Source: Panacagrimonas sp963975245
Lineage (GTDB): Bacteria; Pseudomonadota; Gammaproteobacteria; Nevskiales; Nevskiaceae
Length of the DNA: 64,000 bases
Assembly: GCA_963975245.1 (NCBI GenBank)
Contig: CAXBFJ010000001.1
Location: 558,001 to 622,000 of the forward strand
Direction: 5' to 3'
The position numbers and the translations under genes were made by a program. The first letter of the stretch is position 1. Each line of letters starts with the position of its first letter. The notes beneath the pieces were generated by a model. It searched no databases. It was not told where the DNA came from and was given only the letters and a program-made list of their open reading frames with translations. Of the stretch, positions 42,013-50,238 are shown piece by piece.

Positions 42013-43695
42013 ATGAGCGAAAGTTTTGCTGAACTATTTGAACAAAGCCTGAGCGGTGGTCAATCCATGCAGCCAGGCACCATCGTCAACGCGATTGTGC
42101 TGGAGATCAAACCCGACGTCGTCATTGTTGACGCAGGGCTGAAATCCGAAGGTGTCATCCCCCTCGAAGAATTCCAGGTTGATGGCGAACTCAATATCAA
42201 TGTTGGCGATACCGTTGAAGTGGCGCTGGAAACCGTTGAAGACGGTTTTGGCGAAACCAAGTTCAGCAAGGAAAAAGCGGAACGCATCAAGACCTGGGAA
42301 CGCCTGAACACGGCTTTCGAGGACAAGGAAACCGTCATCGGCATCATGACCGGCAAGGTCAAGGGTGGTTTCACCGTCGATATCGGCAGCGTTCGTGCAT
42401 TCCTCCCGGGTTCTCTTGTCGATGTGCGCCCGGTTCGCGATACCTCTTATCTGGAAGGCAAGCCGCTCGAGTTCAAGGTCATCAAGCTCGACCGCCTGCG
42501 CAACAACGTCGTGGTGTCGCGCCGCGAAGTGCTCGAAGCCGAGTACAGCGCCGAGCGTGATTCCCTGTTGGAGAATCTGCAGGAAGGCGTGGTGCTCAAG
42601 GGCGTGGTCAAGAACCTCGTCGAATACGGTGCGTTTGTGGACCTCGGTGGCATCGACGGCCTGCTGCACATCACCGACATGACCTGGAAGCGCATCAAGG
42701 ATCCTTCCGAAGTGGTTGAAGTCGGTACTGAAATTGAAGTCAAGGTCCTCAAGTACGACCGCGAGCGTCGCCGCGTCAGCTTGGGCCTCAAGCAGCTGGG
42801 CGCTGATCCCTGGGTCGAGATTGCCCGCCGCTACCCTGAAAAGACCCGCATGTTCGGCAAGGTCACCAACATCACCGACTACGGTTCCTTCGTGGAAATC
42901 GAGCCGGGTGTCGAAGGTCTGGTTCACGTTTCCGAAATGGACTGGACCAACAAGAACATCAACCCGGGCAAGGCTGTTGTGATTGGCCAGGAAGTCGAAG
43001 TCATGATTCTGGACATCGACGAAGAACGCCGCCGCATCAGCCTCGGCATGAAGCAGTGCGTACCCAATCCTTGGGAAGAGTTCGCACAGAACTATCAGAA
43101 GGGCGACAAGGTTGCCGGCCAGATCAAGTCGATTACCGATTTCGGCATTTTCATCGGCCTCAATGGCGGCATCGACGGTCTGGTCCATCTGTCCGATCTG
43201 GACTGGAACGATTCCGGCGAAGAAGCGGTGCGTCGCTACTCCAAGGGTCAGGACGTGGAAGCAGTTGTCCTCGCCATTGACGCAGCACGCGAGCGCATCT
43301 CGCTGGGTATCAAGCAGGCCGAGCAGGATCCTCTGACCCAGTTCATGGCTGAGAACCAGCGCGGCGCAGTGGTCAGCGGCACGGTCAAGATTGTTGAGCA
43401 GCGTGGCGCCGTGATTGACCTCGGCGGAGCGGTTGAGGGCTACATCAAGGCCAATGACCTGTCCCGGGAGAAAGTCGAGGACGCCCGCCAGGTGCTGAAG
43501 GAAGGCGATACGCTGGAAGCGCGCTTCATTGGTGTGGATCGCAAGAACCGGATCGTGTCCCTGAGCGTGCGTGAGAAGGAAATCCAGGAAGAAGTGGAGA
43601 TCGTGACGGAATACAGCCGCAACGCCTCCACAGGCCGTACCAGCTTGGGCGATATTCTCAAGCAGCAGATCGGTGGTGGGTCTGATTCCGAGTAA
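42013..43695 (+). CDS. rpsA: 30S ribosomal protein S1
   Basis: 560 residues, near the 557 of E. coli. Six S1 RNA-binding domains follow one another: the first two are degenerate ones that dock on the ribosome (starting MSESFAELFEQSLSG), the next four are canonical, with G-x-V-x-x-I-x-x-(Y/F)-G-x-F-V/I repeats such as LKGVVKNLVEYGAFVDLGGIDG, FGKVTNITDYGSFVEIEPGVEG and VAGQIKSITDFGIFIGLNGGIDG. S1 helps the 30S subunit bind mRNAs, especially those with weak Shine-Dalgarno sites. The protein is followed by a strong intrinsic terminator. Confidence 0.97.
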   Translation: MSESFAELFEQSLSGGQSMQPGTIVNAIVLEIKPDVVIVDAGLKSEGVIPLEEFQVDGELNINVGDTVEVALETVEDGFGETKFSKEKAERIKTWERLNTAFEDKETVIGIMTGKVKGGFTVDIGSVRAFLPGSLVDVRPVRDTSYLEGKPLEFKVIKLDRLRNNVVVSRREVLEAEYSAERDSLLENLQEGVVLKGVVKNLVEYGAFVDLGGIDGLLHITDMTWKRIKDPSEVVEVGTEIEVKVLKYDRERRRVSLGLKQLGADPWVEIARRYPEKTRMFGKVTNITDYGSFVEIEPGVEGLVHVSEMDWTNKNINPGKAVVIGQEVEVMILDIDEERRRISLGMKQCVPNPWEEFAQNYQKGDKVAGQIKSITDFGIFIGLNGGIDGLVHLSDLDWNDSGEEAVRRYSKGQDVEAVVLAIDAARERISLGIKQAEQDPLTQFMAENQRGAVVSGTVKIVEQRGAVIDLGGAVEGYIKANDLSREKVEDARQVLKEGDTLEARFIGVDRKNRIVSLSVREKEIQEEVEIVTEYSRNASTGRTSLGDILKQQIGGGSDSE

Positions 43696-43734
43696 TTCGA
43701 CTGTATCCGTCCGAAAACACTAGGAAAAATTTGA

Positions 43735-43762
43735 GGGCTGCGCTTGCGCAGCCCTTTTTTTT
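43735..43762 (+). terminator. Strong intrinsic terminator after rpsA
   Basis: GGGCTGCG (43735-43742), tetraloop CTTG, CGCAGCCC (43747-43754), then eight T residues (43755-43762). It is a textbook rho-independent terminator 40 bases after the rpsA stop. Confidence 0.95.
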
Positions 43763-43800
43763 CCCCTATCGTCGGCCTGCTCATCCGTGTTTGCAGTGAC

Positions 43801-44097
43801 ATGACAAAGTCCGAACTCATAGAACGACTGGCCGCGCGCCAAACTCACCTCATGCAGAAAGACGTCGAACTGGCGGTCAAGCACATGCTCGATCGAATCA
43901 GTCTGGCGCTTGCATCGCAGGACCGTGTGGAAATACGGGGCTTCGGCAGCTTTGCTCTGCATCATCGTCCGAGTCGCGTGGGTCGCAACCCCAAGACGGG
44001 TGAGCCTGTCACCATTCCTGCCAAACATGTCCCGCATTTCAAACCCGGCAAGGAGATGCGCGAGCGCGTCAACGCATCCATGACACAAAAGGATTAA
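43801..44097 (+). CDS. ihfB: Integration host factor beta subunit
   Basis: 98-residue DNA-bending protein of the HU/IHF family, starting MTKSELIERLAARQTHLMQK at ATG 43801. VEIRGFGSFALHHRPSRVGRNPKTGEPVTIP contains the beta arms and the intercalating proline in RNPKTGEPV. It pairs with IHF-alpha to bend DNA at promoters and recombination sites. It is the first gene of a short unit with lapA and lapB. The longer in-frame extension at 43744 runs through the rpsA terminator and is not used. Confidence 0.94.
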   Translation: MTKSELIERLAARQTHLMQKDVELAVKHMLDRISLALASQDRVEIRGFGSFALHHRPSRVGRNPKTGEPVTIPAKHVPHFKPGKEMRERVNASMTQKD

Positions 44098-44100
44098 GAA

Positions 44101-44439
44101 GTGGTTCGAATTCTGGTTTTGATCCTGATCATCGGATTTGCTTTTCTGGGTGCATCAATTGGCTACTTCAACGCCGAAGAAGTGGAGTTCAATTTTCTGG
44201 CCGGGTCCGTTCAGTTGCCGCTGATTGCCTTGCTCGTTGCCTCGTTTCTTTGTGCTGTGCTCCTGACTTTGCTGATTTGCTTTGTGCGCATGCTGGGGCT
44301 CAGGTCAGAGATCAGAAGCTTGCGGAAGAAATTGAATAGTGCCGAATCTGAGTTGCGAGCATTGCGGGAATTGCCTGTCAAGGCTGAAGCTCCAGTTGGC
44401 CAGGTTTCATCGGCGGCCCAGTTGCCGCCTCCGGTGTGA
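44101..44439 (+). CDS. lapA: LapA, LPS assembly protein A (YciS)
   Basis: 112-residue inner-membrane protein of the DUF1049 family. GTG 44101 follows the ihfB stop by three bases, with AGGA upstream. Two TM helices are visible at about 4-22 (LVLILIIGFAFLGASIGYF) and 41-65 (LPLIALLVASFLCAVLLTL), joined by the conserved N-F-L-A-G segment. A coiled coil (LRSEIRSLRKKLNSAESELRAL) and a Pro-rich tail end it. LapA works with LapB in regulating lipopolysaccharide synthesis by controlling LpxC stability in E. coli. Confidence 0.88.
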   Translation: MVRILVLILIIGFAFLGASIGYFNAEEVEFNFLAGSVQLPLIALLVASFLCAVLLTLLICFVRMLGLRSEIRSLRKKLNSAESELRALRELPVKAEAPVGQVSSAAQLPPPV

Positions 44440-44471
44440 GGCGCACTCACATCAGCTCAAAGAGCTAATCG

Positions 44472-45644
44472 GTGCTGGACAGTAGTCTGAGTTGGATACT
44501 TTTCCCGCTTGGCACTGCGCTCGGGTGGTATCTCGCGACTCGCGCGCCGGGCAGCCATAAAACACGCGAGTCTTCCAGTCCGCTCGCGGGGATCAGTACG
44601 CTGGCTAACGATGATCCTGATCAGGCTATCGCCGCATTGCTCGGTGTTGATGAGCTGACGGAAGAAGCCGTCGAGCTGCACCTCACTCTGGGCAGTCTGT
44701 TTCGGCGCCGAGGTCAGGTTGATCGAGCGCTCAGAGTGCACGAGGCCCTGCTGTCCAGAGACAATCTGACTTCTCAGCAGCGCAACCGCACTGAGTTCGA
44801 GTTGGCCGAAGACTACGCCAAGGCTGGCGTGATGGATCGGGCAGAGTTGATCTACACCTCATTGGCTGATCGTGGTTACAAGCTGTTGGCTTGCCTTGAG
44901 GCGGTGGTTCGCATCTTTGAAAATTCTCACGATTGGCCGCGGGCTATCGAATTCAGTCGTCGGCTCGAGGCTGCGAGCGGTGTGTCTCGTACCGCGATAA
45001 CGTCTCAGTACGAATGCGAGATGGCTGAAGAAGCGCAGCGAAAGAAGCAGGACGTGATTGCATCTGAACTGGTCGGCCGTGCACTAGCAACAGACAAGCA
45101 CAATGCAAGAGCGAACTTGTTGAAAGCTCGAATTGCGCACGCAGCGGGTAAATGGTCAGCTGCCACGACAGCGTATGCAAAAACGGCAGAGGAGGAGCCG
45201 CGCCTGCTTCCCGAAATTGTGCAGCCGCTATGGGAGTGCTGTCGCGATTGGGGCCGGCCGGAATATTTCGTTAATTGGCTGGATGATCTGCCGGATGACA
45301 GTCGTGTGGGCGCAGCCGATGTGGTTCGGGCCGAGCTACTGCGCGCTTCAGATATGTCAGCGTCGACATATTTGCTGGATACTTTCTCAGAGCGACCGAA
45401 TTGGAGCGTCCTGGAGCAGATCGCCAGTATCGATGCATCTGAAGGAAACGACACCTTTGCGCGTGCGTCGGCGGCAGTCAGGGATGCGGTCGTTACGCTT
45501 AGTCGCTCCCGGGTGCGCTACCAATGTCAGAGCTGCGGTATGACGCCGGCTCAATTGTTCTGGCACTGTCCTAGTTGCAAGCAGTGGGGGACCGTGTTTC
45601 CCGTAGATGATCGACTCGAAGTCAAGCGTCAGCCATTGCCTTGA
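44472..45644 (+). CDS. lapB: LapB, LPS assembly protein B (YciM)
   Basis: 390 residues, the same as E. coli LapB (389), from GTG 44472. An N-terminal TM helix (LSWILFPLGTALGWYLAT) anchors it to the inner membrane. Multiple TPR units follow, and the C-terminal rubredoxin-like zinc site is formed by C352, C355, C366 and C369 (CQSC, CPSC). The protein recruits FtsH to LpxC and thereby limits LPS synthesis. TPR helices such as IAALLGVDELTEEAVELHL and LFRRRGQVDRALRVHEALL support the assignment. It is 32 bases after lapA. Confidence 0.92.
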   Translation: MLDSSLSWILFPLGTALGWYLATRAPGSHKTRESSSPLAGISTLANDDPDQAIAALLGVDELTEEAVELHLTLGSLFRRRGQVDRALRVHEALLSRDNLTSQQRNRTEFELAEDYAKAGVMDRAELIYTSLADRGYKLLACLEAVVRIFENSHDWPRAIEFSRRLEAASGVSRTAITSQYECEMAEEAQRKKQDVIASELVGRALATDKHNARANLLKARIAHAAGKWSAATTAYAKTAEEEPRLLPEIVQPLWECCRDWGRPEYFVNWLDDLPDDSRVGAADVVRAELLRASDMSASTYLLDTFSERPNWSVLEQIASIDASEGNDTFARASAAVRDAVVTLSRSRVRYQCQSCGMTPAQLFWHCPSCKQWGTVFPVDDRLEVKRQPLP

Positions 45645-45751
45645 ATCGAAATGGGAACCACCTTGTTGCAGGGTCTGGAGTGGACAGCTGCTATTGATTA
45701 GCATGTAAGTCATACGTAATGGCATGCATCGTCGCGAAACAGGAGATTTAG

Positions 45752-46111
45752 GTGCTGGGAGAATTTTTGGACTACAGGAAGTTGGCCGTGGCAGCCGCTT
45801 TGGTTGCGCTGTCAATGAGCACTGCGTTTGCTCAAGGCTCGATCATGCCTCGGCCAAGCACTCCCAGTCCTGATGGCGGGGACCCGCGCAACCAGCGACG
45901 TGCTGCGCCAAATTTTGGACTCTACGAGTATGGCCGCGAGATATACGCGATCAAGCTAGGATGTGCCGAATGTCCACTGGGCGACGAGCCCGTCAATGAG
46001 AAATCCGCCCGTAGGTTTTTCTGGGATGATTCGCTCCGCGTCAACCTGACTGAAGAAGAAGAGGAAGCGGTGGGCGCATACCTGCGTCAACTATTTGCGA
46101 TAGTGCAATAA
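45752..46111 (+). CDS. Secreted small protein resembling cytochrome c but lacking a haem motif
   Basis: 119 residues from GTG 45752, with AGGAGA six bases upstream. Residues 9-27 are a signal peptide (KLAVAAALVALSMSTAFAQ). The mature protein has YEYGREIYAIKLGC (about 58-71), then C71-A-E-C74-P, and ends NLTEEEEEAVGAYLRQLF. This order is that of class I cytochromes c, namely a helix before CxxCH and a final helix with an L-x-x-E-x-x-x-x-x-x-Y-L pattern, but the His after the second Cys is Pro. A redox or metal-thiol role in the periplasm is possible. No function is assigned. Confidence 0.62.
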   Translation: MLGEFLDYRKLAVAAALVALSMSTAFAQGSIMPRPSTPSPDGGDPRNQRRAAPNFGLYEYGREIYAIKLGCAECPLGDEPVNEKSARRFFWDDSLRVNLTEEEEEAVGAYLRQLFAIVQ

Positions 46112-46226
46112 GTGTTGACTCGAATTCCGGCGATTTCGCAAGCTTGATTGAGCGGAGACGCGATTCGCAACGCGCACTAATTTGTGGAGAGGCTGAAGCT
46201 CCCTCTCTCGAGCGGGAAAGGAAATG

Positions 46227-47018
46227 CTAGGAACTTCTCTCCGTTTCCGTCTTCTTCGGGACATGGACATACCAATCTTGGGTGCTCATCTTCTGCGATT
46301 GGGGGGAAAGCAATGAAATTTGTCCCGTAGACAGGGCCCTAACCAAAGCTTGAGTCCGGGAGTTTGCTTTGAGCCTTTCGCATGCACGTGCAATCCGGTC
46401 CTCAACGGCTCTTATATGGATACCAAGTGTGCGGGCGACCTGCTTTGCCGTGTTTCCCTGCATCAGCATTTGGAGTACTTCACACTGAGCCTTTGTCAGC
46501 GAAACAACAGGCGGGACCTCATTCCGGCTCAGAAAAAGATGTCTTAGTGCATTCGATGATCCGCACAATGCCAAGTAGACGGTCGAGTAAATCTGGTCCA
46601 GGCGCTCTCCGGCTAAATTTATGCTGTCCCCTCCTGCCAAAGAGTACAAGAACTTTTCCCCATCTTGTGTGTACATCGGAACGGTTATGCCGTTCGTTAT
46701 GCCAAGAGCTCTTGCGTCTTTGATAAGGGCTTGGGCGCGCCTACTCCTGTAGTCAAGATCAGCCCACTTGAACGGCAGGGAAGAGAGCAGCGTTTGTTTT
46801 ATTACTGGGTCGATCAGGATGTAGTTCTTTTTTACATAGCACTGCAACCATTCAATCGGGTAGCTACTCATGGCTGCCTGAATAATTTTCCCGCAGGGGT
46901 AATACTTCTGCATCGCGACCGCGAACATAGAAAAACCCAAATGCTCGGTCAGTGACTGCAGCGAAACATTGGCATCATCTATAGATTTCCATGCGTGGCT
47001 AGAGAACTGTGAAGGCAT
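46227..47018 (-). CDS. LuxR-family transcriptional regulator with autoinducer-binding domain (solo)
   Basis: A 263-residue regulator. The N-terminal domain (about 20-165) is an acyl-homoserine-lactone-type binding fold with the conserved positions W58, Y61 and D70-P71 in the order W-L-Q-C-Y...I-D-P, then W85 (PFKWADLDY) and the Gly in GITNGITVPMY. The C-terminal helix-turn-helix (about 180-235) reads LTKAQCEVLQMLMQGNTAKQVARTLGIHIRAVEDRI, close to other LuxR regulators. No LuxI synthase gene is nearby, so it is a solo LuxR and may sense signals made elsewhere. It is divergent from the AraC-type gene across a 436-base gap. Residue numbers are approximate. Confidence 0.85.
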   Translation of the reverse strand: MPSQFSSHAWKSIDDANVSLQSLTEHLGFSMFAVAMQKYYPCGKIIQAAMSSYPIEWLQCYVKKNYILIDPVIKQTLLSSLPFKWADLDYRSRRAQALIKDARALGITNGITVPMYTQDGEKFLYSLAGGDSINLAGERLDQIYSTVYLALCGSSNALRHLFLSRNEVPPVVSLTKAQCEVLQMLMQGNTAKQVARTLGIHIRAVEDRIARACERLKANSRTQALVRALSTGQISLLSPQSQKMSTQDWYVHVPKKTETERSS

Positions 47019-47454
47019 TTTATTTTTGTCCTCAGTGCTAGTTTTAGTGCAGCGATTATTGGCTGGTGGTCATCAAGTTACAGGGTCGTGCCGATATCGA
47101 ATTTCAATTAACGGTCCACGTCGGGGCGAATGCCTCAAGAACTCCGGTTCGGAGACAGTGCGAAAATGGACAATACCGGATGTTATGTCTGATTCGTGAG
47201 CGCCGCCAAATGGCTTTTTCTCGGTTTGACTCGAGCTATCAGCGCTCCCGCGCATTCAGGTATGCATCTGCAACTGTGGAAAACCACGCGAAGCGAGCCT
47301 TTCATCATGACTTTTGTGACTACTTTCGATAAAACCGTATTGGGTTGATGTATTTTTTGGGTTCTCAGGCCATTCGAGGCTATGGCGATTTGGGCGAAAT
47401 TCTTGTGATGTGCGTCGCATTTGCGCAGTATCTGTCCCACGTCCCTTGTAACGG
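47019..47454. other. Divergent regulatory gap between LuxR- and AraC-type genes
   Basis: A 436-base AT-richer gap that must carry promoters for both regulators. I find no clear lux-box palindrome. Short open frames on both strands here lack support. TTGACT at about 47225 could be a -35 box for the AraC-type gene, but no -10 fits it well. Confidence 0.4.
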
Positions 47455-48489
47455 ATGTTGAGTGAATTGCCCCACCAAATCCCTCTGACCACGCTACCGA
47501 ACTGGATTAAGGCGGCGGCGGCGTGTGGCTTCAGTATTGAATCCGTGTTTCGAGAGCTCGATATCGAGATGGATTGGGGGCGACCGGAAAATGCGACCCT
47601 TTCGAGTTCGGACCTAGAGCGCCTCATGCTGGCGTGCGTGCGTCGTGCCAGGGGGCGGCATTTTCCCCTGTACCTAGGTCAGACCTTTGGGTTCGAGTAC
47701 ATGCCGGAAGTGGAATCCTTCATTGCTACCAGCTCCACCTTGAGGGAATCAACGCGTGTGCTCGAGTGGTTGCAGGTGCTGATCAACCCGATGTTGAAGA
47801 TGCGTGTCATTGAGGGGAACCGATTCGCGTCTCTACGCCTCGAGTGGGACTCTGCGGTGCCAGGGCAGGCTATACATTGGTTTGCAGAAGCTACGTTTAC
47901 GTCTGTGCTCAAGTTTGGGCGGACCTTGCTCAATGAGCGGGGCGATTTCGCAGAGCTTGCACTTAGCCAGCCCGAACCGCCTTATGCTCAGCAGGTGCGA
48001 GCCTTTCTGCGACTTCCCGTCAAATTCTCACAAGCTTTCAACTCACTTGAGATCGATGCTCGCCTTCTTGATGTTGGACTCGGAGGGGCTTCGGATACTC
48101 TGCATCGGTTTGCTGAAGCGCGCGTATCCGAGCGTCTTTCGGACCGGATTCGTCCCGTCAGAGCAGAGGAACGTGTTTCGGCCCTATTTGAGCGAGAGCC
48201 AGAATTGCTGGCCGGAGACATCAGGCAGGTCAGCGATCGGCTTCACGTTCATCCTCGGACGCTCCAGCGGCGACTGGCGTCTGAACAGACAAGCCTTGCC
48301 GACATTCGCAGCAGGGCGAGGATGTCCCTCGCCGCAAAATGGCTGGCCGAAGGCGAAATGGCGATTGAACTCATTTCGGACCGCTTGGGTTTTGCTGACC
48401 GCAGGAGCTTTTCGCGCGCTTTTGGGCGATGGGCCGGAAAGTCGCCCAGCGCATTCAGAAAGGAAAAACTGGGCCTCGGGAGCTTCTGA
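47455..48489 (+). CDS. AraC-family transcriptional regulator
   Basis: A 344-residue regulator with an N-terminal AraC-type sensor region of the arabinose-binding-like (PF12625) kind and a C-terminal double helix-turn-helix (about 245-335): DIRQVSDRLHVHPRTLQRRLASEQTSL, then AAKWLAEGEMAIELISDRLGFADRRSFSRAFGRWAGKSPSAFR. The second recognition segment is the AraC signature. Related regulators often control the adjacent lipid or carbon-source gene. A predicted diiron hydrolase gene begins 98 bases downstream on the same strand and is the likely target or partner. It is divergent from the LuxR solo. Confidence 0.88.
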   Translation: MLSELPHQIPLTTLPNWIKAAAACGFSIESVFRELDIEMDWGRPENATLSSSDLERLMLACVRRARGRHFPLYLGQTFGFEYMPEVESFIATSSTLRESTRVLEWLQVLINPMLKMRVIEGNRFASLRLEWDSAVPGQAIHWFAEATFTSVLKFGRTLLNERGDFAELALSQPEPPYAQQVRAFLRLPVKFSQAFNSLEIDARLLDVGLGGASDTLHRFAEARVSERLSDRIRPVRAEERVSALFEREPELLAGDIRQVSDRLHVHPRTLQRRLASEQTSLADIRSRARMSLAAKWLAEGEMAIELISDRLGFADRRSFSRAFGRWAGKSPSAFRKEKLGLGSF

Positions 48490-48587
48490 GAATGTCGCGA
48501 AAAGTTCCCTAAGGTCGTCATTTGTCATATGAAGTTCCCTTATTTCTGCCTAGATTGACCCTCAGGTCATTCAAAGAGGCAGACATC

Positions 48588-49457
48588 ATGGATGGATCAG
48601 GTCCACTCCCGAACAGTATCGTGCAGCGAAAAGGGCCCGATTTCGGCCTTGATGGTGATATTCCCCGCTGGTGGTTCGGCAACGACCCATTCAAGACACG
48701 CTTTTTTGATGCGATGTCGTTGTTGTTTCCTGAAGGGGAGCGGTTCTTTATTGAATGTGTTCGCGACTATCGCGATCAGATCAGCGATCCGGTGTTGCTC
48801 GGCCAGGTCAAGGATTTCACCTTTCAGGAAGGTCAGCACGGCATGGTGCATACAGCCTACAACGCGCGCATTGCGGAGCAGGGCATCGCTGTCGATAATA
48901 TTATTGCGCAGGAAAAGCGGATTCTGGCCGGACTTCGAAAATACATGCCAGCGGGTTACATGCTGGCCCACACCGCGGCTGTCGAGCACATGACCGCCAT
49001 CATGGCCCACGGGTTCATGAATGATCCTGAGGTATTTGAGGACGCGGATGAAAGGATGAGGGCTTTGTTTGTCTGGCATGGCGTCGAGGAGATTGAACAC
49101 AAAGCCGTGGCGTTCGATGTGCTGAAAAAGGTAGCAAAGGTTGGTTATCTCACCCGAGTGCTGTCCATGGCATATGTCAGCCTGGTTTTCCCCTTGCACG
49201 TATTCCTGATCATGCGACATATGTTCAAGGTCGATGGGGTTCAGAGCCGTTTCAAAGTTTGGATCAAGGGTCTGCGCTGGCTGTACGGGCGCCGGGGTCT
49301 GATGACCCGCTTGCTTCCGCACTATCTGGCCTATTACCGGCCAAGCTTTCATCCATGGCAGGCCGGTCAGATGGAAACCTATTCGATCTGGCGGGGCACC
49401 TATGACAGTTCGGGGGGTGACGCTGTTGCAGCTGCTAATGCACTTCGCGCCGTCTGA
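48588..49457 (+). CDS. Predicted metal-dependent hydrolase (PF10118-like), diiron motifs
   Basis: A 289-residue protein of the uncharacterised metal-dependent hydrolase family (PF10118). ATG 48588 has AGAGG upstream. Two ferritin-like E-x-x-H motifs are visible, in FQEGQHGMVH (about 89-98) and VEEIEHKAVAF (about 167-177), along with the helix AVEHMTAIMAH, consistent with a dinuclear metal site in a helix bundle. A hydrophobic segment (LSMAYVSLVFPLHVFLIMRHMF) may associate with the membrane. The family's substrate is not known. It follows an AraC-type regulator gene and could be controlled by it. Confidence 0.78.
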   Translation: MDGSGPLPNSIVQRKGPDFGLDGDIPRWWFGNDPFKTRFFDAMSLLFPEGERFFIECVRDYRDQISDPVLLGQVKDFTFQEGQHGMVHTAYNARIAEQGIAVDNIIAQEKRILAGLRKYMPAGYMLAHTAAVEHMTAIMAHGFMNDPEVFEDADERMRALFVWHGVEEIEHKAVAFDVLKKVAKVGYLTRVLSMAYVSLVFPLHVFLIMRHMFKVDGVQSRFKVWIKGLRWLYGRRGLMTRLLPHYLAYYRPSFHPWQAGQMETYSIWRGTYDSSGGDAVAAANALRAV

Positions 49458-49584
49458 ACAGGCGAGCGAGGGGGTTTGAATCGGCAATAGATTGCCGGCG
49501 AGGGCAACCTGGCAATCTGAGTCGAGTGGCATCCAGCACCTGGAATGATGCCTGCTCGACATCACTTCAAACCTGGAAGGATGC

Positions 49585-50085
49585 ATAAAAAAGCAGCTAG
49601 CCTTGTTTGCCATACGCACGACGCTGGCAACACCGGCCATGGCCGTTGAAACCAATTTTGACCTTTATGGCGTCTTCGCCTACTCACTGAGTCAGTACGA
49701 ATCAGATGCCACGGGCGATGACTTTGATGCTGAAAACAATGGCTCTTTTCTAGGTCTCTCCGTCTCTGGAGAAGAGCGCGGCATTGCTGCCTTTGCGGTG
49801 TACGAGCGCGGCTTTGATCGGTTCAACAGTGCGAAAACAAACTCGGAATCTGAAGATTTTGTGCGCCAGTTTTATGGCGGGCTTTCGGGGTGGTACGGCG
49901 TACTCAGCTACGGACGCAAGTCCACCACCTACAAGCAGGCAGGGCGAAAACTCGACCCGTTCTACGACATTATTTCCGGGCTGAAGGCTTATGTTGCTGC
50001 GCGCACAATTGACCTCGATTCCGGTAACGAGGTGCAGACCTATGCCGTGGGATTCAGCTATGAGTTTGCGCTGGAATTGAACTGA
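49585..50085 (+). pseudogene. Decayed porin: start codon lost and middle deleted
   Basis: The frame encodes a signal peptide (KKQLALFAIRTTLATPAMA) followed by a Gram-negative porin N-terminus (NFDLYGVFAYSLSQYES, FVRQFYGGLSGWYGVLSYGRKSTTYK, LDPFYD), then jumps to porin C-terminal strands (LKAYVAARTIDLDSGNEVQTYAVGFSYEF). A normal porin is 330-380 residues; this has about 165, so roughly half is missing. GGAAGG (49575-49580) is spaced right for a start at 49585, but the codon there is ATA. An ATG at 49581 is out of frame. The C-terminus also runs five residues past the Phe that should end a barrel. TTG 49603 could start a shortened product without a full signal peptide. Confidence 0.66.
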
Positions 50086-50093
50086 TCAGGTCC

Positions 50094-50120
50094 CCGCGGG
50101 TGTGCGATGCACACCCGCGG
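50094..50120. terminator. GC-rich hairpin after the porin relic
   Basis: CCGCGGGTGTGC (50094-50105) and GCACACCCGCGG (50109-50120) form a perfect 12-bp stem with a 3-base loop. It follows the frame's stop by 9 bases. No T run follows, so its terminator role is inferred from position. Confidence 0.6.
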
Positions 50121-50238
50121 ATCTGCGTGGGTTGCTGGCGGCAAATGAGCGGATTGTGCTCAGGCTGCTGCGGTAACCCCGCTTGCCCCGTTACAATGGC
50201 TGACTATTCAGGCACCAGCCAGAGGGCAGCGAAAGCAA

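Noticed and set aside
47183..47627. Short frames between the LuxR- and AraC-type genes
   Set aside because: They lie in a regulatory gap or within the AraC-type gene, and no start or codon bias supports them.
49581..49640. ATG 49581 as start of the porin-like gene
   Set aside because: It is out of frame with the porin strands and gives a peptide without a signal sequence.
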